A DNA stretch of 7,102 nt from assembly GCA_038230975.1 (NCBI GenBank), contig JBBRMF010000265.1, forward strand, positions 1 to 7,102. The letters run 5' to 3'. The position numbers were made by a program, and so were the translations under genes. Position 1 is the stretch's first letter; the number at the start of each line of letters is the position of its first letter. This DNA is from JANXVV01 sp038230975 (GTDB taxonomy: Bacteria; Planctomycetota; Phycisphaerae; Tepidisphaerales; Tepidisphaeraceae). The notes below the pieces were generated by a model. It did no database searches. It was not told where the DNA came from and saw nothing but the letters and a program-made list of their open reading frames with translations. Shown piece after piece: positions 1-5,593 of this stretch.

Positions 1-1
1 C

Positions 2-571
2 CTCGGCGTCGCTACGGGCCCGAAATTTAAAAGGCTTACCTTGGCGGTATCGTGGGAGGATCTTCGCGGCGGTGAGAGTATTGCCGTCAACGGTTGCTGC
101 CTCACCGTGGCTGCAATAGCACCGGGAGAACTGGGGTTCGATGTCATTCAGGAAACGCTGGAAAAAACCAACCTTGGATTACTTAAAGCCGGTGATGAAG
201 TACATGTTGAACGTGCGCTGCGAGTGGGTGACCGGCTCGATGGTCATTTCGTGCAAGGCCATGTCGACGGTGTTGCCCCGCTCGTTGAACGCATTGATTC
301 GGCGACCGAAACGCGCCTGCGTATCGAAGCCCCACTTGATTTAAGCAAGTATCTGGTCCCGAAGGGAAGTGTCGCCATCGATGGAATCAGCCTGACGATC
401 GCGGCGGTTCATGGCCGGATTTTTGAAGTGGCGTTGATCCCCACCACGCTGAAGATTACTACACTCGGACATCGAGAAGTGGGATGGCCGTTCAATCTTG
501 AAACGGACATGCTGAGCAAGACGATCGTCACCTGGTTGGAACGACAGAAATCGTGCGTGATTGGAGCTTGA
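2..571 (+). CDS. ribE: Riboflavin synthase, alpha chain (5'-truncated by window)
   Basis: This enzyme dismutates two molecules of 6,7-dimethyl-8-ribityllumazine into riboflavin plus a pyrimidinedione, the last step of cytoplasmic riboflavin synthesis. The family is two tandem lumazine-binding barrels, and both are visible. The first contains SIAVNGCCLTV followed by the GHFVQGHVDG junction. The second contains GSVAIDGISLTI, then IPTTLKITTLG and the C-terminal NLETDMLSK segment. The frame is open to the window's first bases, and the residues before the TTG at 41 (ATGPKFKRLTLAV) still fit the family, so that TTG is internal. Compared with about 200 residues for the family, roughly ten residues, including the usual MFTGIVE start, lie upstream. 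The stop codon touches a terminator, so this is the end of its transcription unit. The gene is called ribE or ribC depending on the organism. Confidence 0.95.
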   Translation, partial: LGVATGPKFKRLTLAVSWEDLRGGESIAVNGCCLTVAAIAPGELGFDVIQETLEKTNLGLLKAGDEVHVERALRVGDRLDGHFVQGHVDGVAPLVERIDSATETRLRIEAPLDLSKYLVPKGSVAIDGISLTIAAVHGRIFEVALIPTTLKITTLGHREVGWPFNLETDMLSKTIVTWLERQKSCVIGA

Positions 572-601
572 AAAAGAGAGCCGTGCGGCGCTCTTTTTTT
601 T
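571..601 (+). terminator. Intrinsic terminator of riboflavin synthase gene
   Basis: The left arm AAAAAGAG (571-578) pairs with CTCTTTTT (591-598). Inside it GCC (580-582) pairs with GGC (587-589) around the loop GTGC, with one A/G mismatch between the two stems. The T run extends from 594 to 601. The left arm begins at the last base of the riboflavin synthase stop codon. Because of the A-rich left side it could also work weakly on the other strand. Confidence 0.85.
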
Positions 602-612
602 CGAGGAAAACT

Positions 613-641
613 CTGACATTTTTACTTGCACGGCCTACCAT
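613..641 (+). promoter_or_regulatory. Candidate sigma70-type promoter of pdxA
   Basis: CTGACA (613-618; 5 of 6 matches to TTGACA) is followed after exactly 17 bases by TACCAT (636-641; 4 of 6 matches to TATAAT). It lies just after the upstream terminator, where pdxA needs a promoter of its own. The predicted RNA start, about 648, is almost on the ATG at 650, which would make the message leaderless or nearly so. This is based on pattern and position only. Confidence 0.45.
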
Positions 642-649
642 CGTGACCG

Positions 650-1726
650 ATGATTTATAAAGCCATGGACTACCGTCCGACCATAGCCATCACGATGGGT
701 GAACCCGCCGGCATCGGCGCGGAGGTGATCGTCAAGGCGCTGGCCGACCCGGTCCTGCGCCATAAAGCCAAATACATTATCTACGGCATGAATGAGCTGC
801 TGCACTACGCGGCCGACATCGCCGAATTTGATGTCTTCTGGTGGCGCGATCAATACAACGGCCGACTTCGCCCGTATCCGCACGATGTGGTGGTCGTCGA
901 CTACGACCAATACTCCATGCTCGGTTCCGCCGTCCGCGCACCCAGCAAAATGGGGGGTGAAGCCTCCATGCGATTTTGTCAGGATGCGATTGAGGCAGCC
1001 AATCGCAAGATGGTCGATGCCGTTGTGACCGCTCCGATCGCCAAGGAAAGCTGGAAGCTGGCCGGGTACAATTACCCGGGCCACACAGAATTATTCGCGG
1101 AGAAAACCGGCTCGCGCAGATATGCCATGATGTTTGCCGGCGGCCCCCTGAAGGTGGCGCTGGCGACCGTACACATCCCGCTCAACGGCCTTTGGGGAAG
1201 ACTGAATATCGGCGCGGTATTTCAACCGCTCGAGTTGCTGCATGAAGCCCTGGTTAATTGGTTTGATATTCCTAAACCGCGCATCGCCGTGTGCGGGGTA
1301 AATCCGCATGCCGGTGAAAATGGGCAGTTCGGTGATGATGAAGAACGTATCATTGCCCCGGCGATTTTCATGGCTCGCGAGCTAGGGATTGATGCCACGG
1401 GGCCCTATCCCGGTGACACGGTTTTTCTAGCCGCACGCGATGGTAAGTTCGATGCGGTGCTTGCGATGTATCACGATCAGGGATTGATCCCGGTAAAGTT
1501 GCTGGCATTCGATCAGGCGGTCAACATCACGATCGGTTTGCCAATCATTCGAACCAGTCCGGATCACGGGACGGCGTTCGATATTGTCGGTCGCAATCGC
1601 GCAAATCCCGGCTCAATGCGCGCGGCAATTGAGTTGGCAATCGATATGGCCATAAAAAAGCAAAAGCGGGAGCATTTGAGTCTCAAGCTGTCGGTTCCCT
1701 CGCCCGGTACTCCGGAGGAGGGTTAG
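650..1726 (+). CDS. pdxA: 4-hydroxythreonine-4-phosphate dehydrogenase PdxA
   Basis: PdxA oxidises 4-phosphohydroxy-L-threonine with NAD in the DXP-dependent pathway to pyridoxal phosphate (vitamin B6) in the cytoplasm. The N-terminal signature ITMGEPAGIGAE lies at residues 14-25. The three metal-binding histidines are H175 (VHIPL), H220 (NPHAGENGQFG) and H275 (MYHDQG). Their 45- and 55-residue spacing equals that of the E. coli enzyme (166/211/266). The family segments TAPIAKE, YPGHTE and IIRTSPDHGTAFDIVG are also present, so the active site appears complete. There are 358 residues versus about 330 for the family; the excess is a short N-terminal extension and about 20 residues of low-complexity tail. 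The tail ends PSPGTPEEG, encoded inside a palindromic repeat. An alternative ATG at 665 (MDYRPTIAITMG) matches the family start better. Neither start has a clear ribosome binding site; 650 is kept because it sits near the predicted RNA start. Confidence 0.95.
   Translation: MIYKAMDYRPTIAITMGEPAGIGAEVIVKALADPVLRHKAKYIIYGMNELLHYAADIAEFDVFWWRDQYNGRLRPYPHDVVVVDYDQYSMLGSAVRAPSKMGGEASMRFCQDAIEAANRKMVDAVVTAPIAKESWKLAGYNYPGHTELFAEKTGSRRYAMMFAGGPLKVALATVHIPLNGLWGRLNIGAVFQPLELLHEALVNWFDIPKPRIAVCGVNPHAGENGQFGDDEERIIAPAIFMARELGIDATGPYPGDTVFLAARDGKFDAVLAMYHDQGLIPVKLLAFDQAVNITIGLPIIRTSPDHGTAFDIVGRNRANPGSMRAAIELAIDMAIKKQKREHLSLKLSVPSPGTPEEG
1697..1722 (+). repeat. Dispersed palindrome, copy 1, overlapping the pdxA 3' end
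   Basis: This imperfect palindrome has arms CCCTCGCCCGG (1697-1707) and CCGGAGGAGGG (1712-1722) around TACT, with one mismatch and one G-T pair. Read in the pdxA frame it encodes PSPGTPEEG, and the pdxA stop TAG (1724-1726) lies in the bases just after it. The core GGTACTCCGG (1706-1715) recurs with one change, inverted, in the next palindrome (1784-1793). Tails of the SPGTPGEG type are familiar from many genomes that carry this kind of repeat; that comparison is from memory. Confidence 0.7.
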
Positions 1727-1770
1727 GGTGGGGGCGGCTTTTTAGATGATTCGCTTTGCCGCAAAATTGG

Positions 1771-1808
1771 CTGTCCTCTCCCCCCGAAGTACCTGTGGGA
1801 GGGGACAA
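1771..1808. repeat. Dispersed palindrome, inverted copy 2; possible bidirectional terminator
   Basis: TGTCCTCTCCC (1772-1782) pairs with GGGAGGGGACA (1797-1807) over 11 positions with a single G-T wobble. The core CCGAAGTACC (1784-1793) is the reverse complement of the copy 1 core except for one base. It lies between the convergent ends of pdxA and the DUF1444 gene. It could stop or protect transcripts from both sides, but no proper T run follows on either strand, so terminator function is an inference. Confidence 0.65.
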
Positions 1809-1814
1809 TTATCG

Positions 1815-2600
1815 TCATGTCGATAACGGCGCAATCCCATCTGCCGTGACTAAAAACAATTTGTCCGTTACTTGATGCGGCATTGATCGATAGTCATCCG
1901 CGATCTGCGTTTGAAGCCGCTTGACCATCTCCGGTTCATTCCGAAAGCAGATGAGAATATCCCGATTCGGAATAGCCGCTGCAAACGGGCTGCCAAGGTG
2001 TTCGCGCAACCGCTCGTGCAGCGTCGGTAACAGCAATCGACTGGCGTCGTATCCATCCATCTGCTGGAACAGAATCAGATTCACACGCCCTTCTTCATCC
2101 TGCGCGGCATGAGCGCTCATCGCCTCGCTGCGGGCCACCAGATTTTCCATGGCGGTGTCGTGCAGCTCATCCATCGTGATATTCCACGAGGCGAAATGCG
2201 GATGTGCGAGATACGAAATCGTGCGATCGCTATCGATCGCATAGGCCACGATCAATCCATCCACCAACGGCTCAGTCACGACCGTTGGCCCGCGCGCCTG
2301 CGCCCCTTCACTCGACAGCACCAACGGTAACAATCGTTCTTTCAGTTCCTCGAACGAGCCTTCCTGATCGTGCGTCCCTTCAGAAGCGCGAAGCAACTCA
2401 ACCACCCAACGATTGACGTGCTGCGTAAGATCATCTGGCCGAAGCGTGGCCATGCGGTAAAGATTTTCCAGCGACGCCAGATTGCCATTCACCGTAACGG
2501 CAAAGCCTTCCTTCGCAGGCAGGATTTTAACCAGGGGGAACTTCCCCTTGACCAACTGCATCACCAACGTCGAAAACTCCTCGCGGGGAGGGATACTCAT
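1815..2600 (-). CDS. DUF1444 family protein (YtpQ-like), function unknown
   Basis: The predicted 261-residue soluble protein has no signal peptide or membrane segment. Family features are in the C-terminal half: DASRLLLPTLHERL (185-198) followed by AIPNRDILICF (209-219). They are preceded by a region fitting the family pattern TISYL...W.ITMDELHDTAMENL (about 127-154). This matches the DUF1444 family, to which Bacillus subtilis YtpQ belongs. The length is close to the roughly 265 residues usual there. No biochemical role is established for the family that I can cite, and no catalytic residues can be assigned. The gene is alone in its unit, convergent with pdxA and divergent from the oxidoreductase gene. 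No Shine-Dalgarno sequence precedes the ATG, but a TATACT box lies seven bases upstream, so translation may be leaderless. Confidence 0.85.
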   Translation of the reverse strand: MSIPPREEFSTLVMQLVKGKFPLVKILPAKEGFAVTVNGNLASLENLYRMATLRPDDLTQHVNRWVVELLRASEGTHDQEGSFEELKERLLPLVLSSEGAQARGPTVVTEPLVDGLIVAYAIDSDRTISYLAHPHFASWNITMDELHDTAMENLVARSEAMSAHAAQDEEGRVNLILFQQMDGYDASRLLLPTLHERLREHLGSPFAAAIPNRDILICFRNEPEMVKRLQTQIADDYRSMPHQVTDKLFLVTADGIAPLST

Positions 2601-2607
2601 AACTCAT

Positions 2608-2613
2608 AGTATA
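2608..2613 (-). promoter_or_regulatory. Candidate -10 box for a leaderless DUF1444 message
   Basis: On the minus strand TATACT (5 of 6 matches to TATAAT) ends seven bases before the start codon at 2600. That is the normal distance from a -10 box to the RNA start, so the RNA could begin at the ATG. No acceptable -35 box is seen 16-18 bases upstream, and no ribosome binding site is present. Confidence 0.35.
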
Positions 2614-2624
2614 CGCTCAAAATC

Positions 2625-2705
2625 CCTTTCGCGTGAGGGGTTGATTGATTCGTTAACTTCCTTCCTTTCACCTCCCCCGCTATAACACCCACCCCTCGTG
2701 AAAGG
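2625..2705. repeat. Imperfect inverted repeat in the divergent intergenic region
   Basis: CCTTTCGCGTGAGGGGT (2625-2641) and ACCCCTCGTGAAAGG (2691-2705) are near inverse copies. They differ by a two-base gap and one substitution, and 49 bases separate them. They bracket the control region between the divergent DUF1444 and oxidoreductase genes, and the right arm covers the ribosome binding site of the latter. They could be paired operator half-sites; no regulator gene is seen nearby. Confidence 0.4.
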
Positions 2706-2706
2706 A
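2681..2706 (+). promoter_or_regulatory. Candidate -10 box and ribosome binding site of the oxidoreductase gene
   Basis: TATAAC (2681-2686) is a 5 of 6 match to a -10 box, although no convincing -35 box lies 17 bases upstream. AAAGGA (2701-2706) is a good Shine-Dalgarno sequence eight bases before the ATG at 2715. It fixes that start. Confidence 0.5.
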
Positions 2707-2714
2707 ATCACTGA

Positions 2715-3749
2715 ATGGCGGATGCAACGCGGATCGGAATCATCGGTGGTGGATGGCCTGGCAAAGCACACGCCAAGGGATATCAGGCGGCAGGCGGGTT
2801 CAAACTGGAAGCCGTGGCGGACCTCATCCCCGCGCGTCGCAAGCAGATGATCGATGAATTCAGCATTGTTCGTGAATATGCAGATGCTCGAGAACTGGTG
2901 GATGACAAGGAGATCGATGCAGTCAGCATTTGTCTGCCGAACTATCTGCACGCACCGATCGCTGTGGCGGCGTTAAAAGCGGGGAAGCATGTCATTTGCG
3001 AAAAACCCCCTGCGATTACTGTAAAAGAAGCACGACAGATTGAAGCTGCCGCCACCAAAGCAGGAAAGGTTGTTCTTTACGGCATGCAGCGGCGATTTGG
3101 TGCCAATGAACAGGCCGCCAGACAAGCCATTGAAAAAGGGTACGCGGGAAATATCTATCATGCCCGCGCCAGTTGGACGCGCACGCGCGGCATCCCACTC
3201 GGCACGGGATGGTACATCGACAAATCAAAATCCGGGGGGGGTGCCATGCTCGATCTCGGATTGCCCATGCTGGATGTTGCCTGGCATTTGCTCGGGCAGC
3301 CCGCGCCGGTTTCGGTGTTCGCGGTGACACATCGCAGATTTGGTAGTTTGCTGCCTCAAGACGTGGTCGCCGATGTGGAAGATGCGGCATTCACCATCAT
3401 TCGTTTTGATGGCGGACAATCACTGGAATTAGCCGCTAGCTGGGCATTGAATCAACCCCCTTCCCAAAATGGAGCGGCCTGCCGCATATATGGCGATCTC
3501 GGCGCGATCGATGTTTACACCGGCGCAGGCGCGATGATGCACAACCACTTCTCCGATAAGGGCAACGCCAGGGAAACACCACTCAAACTGCCCAAGACAA
3601 TCGGTCATACAGCACTCATGCGACATTTTCGAGAATGTATCCTCGGCACCGCCACACCAAGCATCGGCGCGAAAGAAGGCGTCACTTTGATGGCCATCAT
3701 CGAAGGGATTTATAAAAGCGCCGAGACTGGAAAAAGCGTGCCGTTGTAG
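2715..3749 (+). CDS. Gfo/Idh/MocA family NAD(P)-dependent oxidoreductase
   Basis: A cytoplasmic dehydrogenase of the glucose-fructose oxidoreductase / inositol dehydrogenase / MocA superfamily, acting on an unidentified sugar, polyol or related substrate. The Rossmann dinucleotide-binding loop GIIGGGWPGKAHAKGY is at residues 8-23. Strand-end LPNYLHAPIAVAALKAGKHV leads to CEKP, with the conserved K97. The C-terminal domain has the family motif GGGAMLDLG..MLD with D180. The position four residues after D180, where characterised members such as inositol dehydrogenase carry the catalytic histidine, is proline (P184). The enzyme may therefore use another residue, have different chemistry, or have lost activity. 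The length of 344 residues is normal. A run of eight G (3234-3241) encodes the GGG of this motif and leaves the frame intact. The gene forms a single-gene unit, and nothing nearby indicates the substrate. Confidence 0.92.
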   Translation: MADATRIGIIGGGWPGKAHAKGYQAAGGFKLEAVADLIPARRKQMIDEFSIVREYADARELVDDKEIDAVSICLPNYLHAPIAVAALKAGKHVICEKPPAITVKEARQIEAAATKAGKVVLYGMQRRFGANEQAARQAIEKGYAGNIYHARASWTRTRGIPLGTGWYIDKSKSGGGAMLDLGLPMLDVAWHLLGQPAPVSVFAVTHRRFGSLLPQDVVADVEDAAFTIIRFDGGQSLELAASWALNQPPSQNGAACRIYGDLGAIDVYTGAGAMMHNHFSDKGNARETPLKLPKTIGHTALMRHFRECILGTATPSIGAKEGVTLMAIIEGIYKSAETGKSVPL

Positions 3750-3763
3750 TCGACAGCGGTTTT

Positions 3764-3892
3764 CGCAGGGTCCGCTTTGAAGTTTTGAAAAGATGGTGGC
3801 ATGGGCGTCTCGCCCGTGCTTTCTTCCCAGGAAAACGCGGGCGAAACGCCCACGCCACCTGGAAATTCCCACGCTCGCTACCGGACCCTGCG
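3764..3892. repeat. Nested palindromic repeat between convergent genes
   Basis: The inner palindrome has 23-base arms at 3795-3817 and 3837-3859, differing at three positions, around a 19-base loop. It begins GGTGGCATGGGCGTCTCGCCC, and its mirror ends CGCCCACGCCACC. Outside it lies a second, perfect 11-base inverted pair: CGCAGGGTCCG (3764-3774) and CGGACCCTGCG (3882-3892). Translated in passing, the inner unit gives 'HGRDAHAT', a string I associate with dispersed repeats of Planctomycetota and Verrucomicrobiota genomes. It lies between the 3' ends of the oxidoreductase and comB genes. It may act as a bidirectional transcription stop or RNA stabiliser. There is no transposase, so if it is mobile it moves by outside help. 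Confidence 0.8.
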
Positions 3893-3941
3893 TAAGACAA
3901 ACTTAAATCCGCCACACCAAACTGAAATGACTCAAGTACGA

Positions 3942-4724
3942 TCAAGGCATGCCAGATGTTTCGGGTTCCAAAATGACGCGAAGTGGATTCTCCCGAATCG
4001 TCCCCACGATCGGAATTGAATCCAACCTGGCGCAGAAGTCGATATCTTGGTCCAACCCTGCCCGCCGAAGATTGTCGCCGCTCGTGGTATCTGACACCGC
4101 TTTTAGAAGCTGGGATCGGGCCGACCTGAAAAGATTCAGCGCAATGCGAGCGCCATCGCTTAAAAGGATACATCGCGTCATGGAATCCAGCGCATCAATC
4201 ACCGCTCCGGCCCCGATCACATCTTCCATTGAGTAGTGCCCCTGCGTGCCGGAACACAAAAGTGTGACATCTTTCCCGAAGGCCAATAACTTCCGCGCGG
4301 TCGCCGTGGCATTCACCAGTGCACCAATGAGCACGATCGAAGCCCCCCTCGCCGCGATAATCGCTTTGGTACCGTTCGTTGTTGACAGAAACGCGACCCG
4401 CCCCGCATGATCCTCACGACGATACTCGCCCGGACTATTTCCCAGATCAAAACCCGGCGGTCGAAGGCACGTCACCTCACCACACAATAGCGCGGAATTG
4501 CCAAACGCCCGCGCACCCTGCTCCGCAGCCTGAATATCCCCGAAAACGCGAATCTCTTTCACCCCCGCTGCCAAAGCGCTCGTAATGGAAGTGGTAGCCC
4601 GCAAGACATCGAAAACAACGACGGCCCTACCAAGAGTCCGCTCCGTTGTCAATTCCCCAGGCAGGAAAAACACGTCAATCCCTACAGAGTTTCGAGACGC
4701 AGATTTTATAGATGGGTCACTCAT
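3942..4724 (-). CDS. comB: 2-phosphosulfolactate phosphatase (ComB family)
   Basis: ComB removes phosphate from (R)-2-phospho-3-sulfolactate to give sulfolactate. This is an early step of coenzyme M synthesis in methanogens, and homologues are widespread in bacteria, where the physiological role is less clear. Family motifs in order are DVLRATTSI (39-47), CGE (81-83), GFDLGNSPGEY (91-101), STTNGT (114-119) and CSGTQGHYSMEDVIGAG (157-173). Counted from the ATG at 4724 the protein has 260 residues, near the family's usual 235-250. The frame stays open upstream to a TTG at 4760, but those 12 extra residues look non-conserved, so the ATG is preferred; neither start has a clear ribosome binding site. 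No comA, comC or sulfolactate transporter lies in the window, so pathway membership cannot be judged from context. Confidence 0.9.
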   Translation of the reverse strand: MSDPSIKSASRNSVGIDVFFLPGELTTERTLGRAVVVFDVLRATTSITSALAAGVKEIRVFGDIQAAEQGARAFGNSALLCGEVTCLRPPGFDLGNSPGEYRREDHAGRVAFLSTTNGTKAIIAARGASIVLIGALVNATATARKLLAFGKDVTLLCSGTQGHYSMEDVIGAGAVIDALDSMTRCILLSDGARIALNLFRSARSQLLKAVSDTTSGDNLRRAGLDQDIDFCARLDSIPIVGTIRENPLRVILEPETSGMP

Positions 4725-5082
4725 TGATATGAACCATCGCGATTCCGCCGGCCTTCTCAATCATTCGACACCGTATTTCTGAAAAATCGCGCAAATCGTG
4801 ACAAGAACACCATTGTATATGCCTTGCGTAGATTGACCCTATATACCCTAACTTCACAGGAACATGACATTGGGTTCAAACTCGACGCAATTCTTGCAGG
4901 CCTCATAAACCGATCTCAGCGTCCTTCACCACCAGCAACCCTGCTTGCCTAAGCTCCCAAATACAACTCATTCCCTTCGCAGCCTGGCAAGTTACCTACC
5001 TATCCAAAGCCGATAATACCCGCCCTATCAAATAGAACTACACGTCCGCATAAGTGCTTAGAACTCCCTATAACCAAGACAC

Positions 5083-5098
5083 AAATAAAAATTTATTT
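5083..5098. repeat. AT-only palindrome
   Basis: AAATAAA (5083-5089) and TTTATTT (5092-5098) form a perfect inverted repeat around AA. It lies at the left edge of the AT-rich part. It could be a protein binding site or a weak U-tract structure; nothing in the sequence decides this. Confidence 0.4.
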
Positions 5099-5183
5099 TT
5101 AGTTAAGTTTGCAAGAACCCCTATTTCTTAGCGGTTTCCGCATACTTTCTTACAAATCCTCATCAGATGTTACGAGAATTTTC

Positions 5184-5212
5184 TTGACATCTCAGCGTTA
5201 TATTTTTAAATT
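5184..5212 (+). promoter_or_regulatory. Candidate sigma70-type promoter for the repeat protein gene
   Basis: A perfect TTGACA (5184-5189) is followed after 17 bases by TAAATT (5207-5212; 4 of 6 matches to TATAAT) in AT-rich surroundings. If used, it would give an untranslated leader of about 375 bases before the GTG at 5594, unusually long and containing the hairpins described below. Confidence 0.45.
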
Positions 5213-5387
5213 ATCGGCCTTGTGGTCAATGAATCTGGGATCTGATGGTTTCTGGAGTTTTTCAGACCGCAAGCAAGTCGTGGTTTTTGAGGTATACTTG
5301 GCACCGTAAGATTGAGTTAACGAACCGTGTACCGCGAACTAAGCTCGCCGTCATGGATCTTCTCACATCTTCTCGGACCAAGACAAA

Positions 5388-5411
5388 CGTTTGCGATATT
5401 TCAGGCAAACG
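5388..5411 (+). repeat. Short perfect hairpin or operator-like inverted repeat
   Basis: CGTTTGC (5388-5394) and GCAAACG (5405-5411) are perfect inverse copies around a ten-base spacer. The 17-base centre-to-centre spacing of the arms is unlike a regulator site on one helix face, so an RNA hairpin is as likely. There is no T run after it. Confidence 0.35.
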
Positions 5412-5490
5412 ATGACGCGGGTTTCAATTCAGTAGAGAGCATTAAATTTGCGTTTTGATTTTCTTAAAATTGTGTAACAGTTCCAATAGG

Positions 5491-5587
5491 CTCGGGTTCC
5501 GAGATGGTTCAGCGTGTTATTCCTCCGTCGGAGGAGGACGAGTCCATCGGTGAAACGAGTGGTTTCAGGGTCCATTGTTTCAGGAGG
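5491..5587 (+). promoter_or_regulatory. Hairpin-rich leader with Shine-Dalgarno, candidate regulatory RNA
   Basis: Three perfect small hairpins occur in under 80 bases. CTCGG/CCGAG (5491-5503) has loop GTT, TCCTCC/GGAGGA (5521-5535) has loop GTC, and TGAAAC/GTTTCA (5551-5567) has a five-base loop. A four-pair GGAC/GTCC (5536-5545) is also possible. GATGG (5503-5507) could instead pair with CCATC (5544-5548) and enclose the second hairpin. CCTCC (5522-5526) can pair with GGAGG of the true ribosome binding site (5583-5587), in competition with its own hairpin. GTTTCAGG occurs twice (5562-5569, 5577-5584). The arrangement would allow control of translation, but I recognise no named riboswitch class. 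Confidence 0.35.
5582..5587 (+). promoter_or_regulatory. Strong ribosome binding site deciding a GTG start
   Basis: AGGAGG, the full consensus core, lies six bases before GTG at 5594. The in-frame ATG codons at 5606 and 5639 have no comparable site, so the GTG is chosen as start. Confidence 0.8.
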
Positions 5588-5593
5588 TGCAGA

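Larger units (their letters stand above)
4725..5593. other. Gene-free intergenic region between comB and the repeat protein gene
   Basis: About 870 bases with no convincing coding frame on either strand; the few short open frames have no family features or ribosome binding sites. The left part (about 4760-5080) is pyrimidine-rich on the plus strand and shows no clear structure. The part from about 5080 to 5470 is visibly richer in A and T than its flanks. It holds an AT palindrome, a candidate promoter and a short hairpin, and from 5491 a structured leader begins. The comB promoter must lie in the left part, but I could not identify it. Confidence 0.6.

Noticed and set aside
41..571. Riboflavin synthase starting at the TTG at 41
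   Set aside because: The frame is open to base 2, and the residues before the TTG still fit the family, so the start lies left of the window.
635..1084. Minus-strand open frame of 149 codons opposite pdxA
   Set aside because: It lies wholly within a well-supported gene, has no family features and no ribosome binding site.
3429..4173. Two long minus-strand frames (3429-3872 and 3697-4173) across the oxidoreductase end and the palindrome
   Set aside because: They run over the oxidoreductase and comB coding sequence and through the dispersed repeat, giving HGRDAHAT-like strings typical of repeat read-through rather than a protein.
5109..5309. Plus-strand open frame of 66 codons in the intergenic region
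   Set aside because: It has no ribosome binding site, no recognisable features, and overlaps the candidate promoter.
5299..5312. Sigma54-type promoter suggested by TGGCAC, of interest because PEP-CTERM genes can use sigma54
   Set aside because: The -12 element is missing: no TTGC lies at the required spacing, and the nearest TTGA is two bases off.
5536..5567. Hammerhead-like ribozyme suggested by GACGAGTCC and GAAAC
   Set aside because: The CUGAUGA core is absent and the order of the elements is wrong on both strands.
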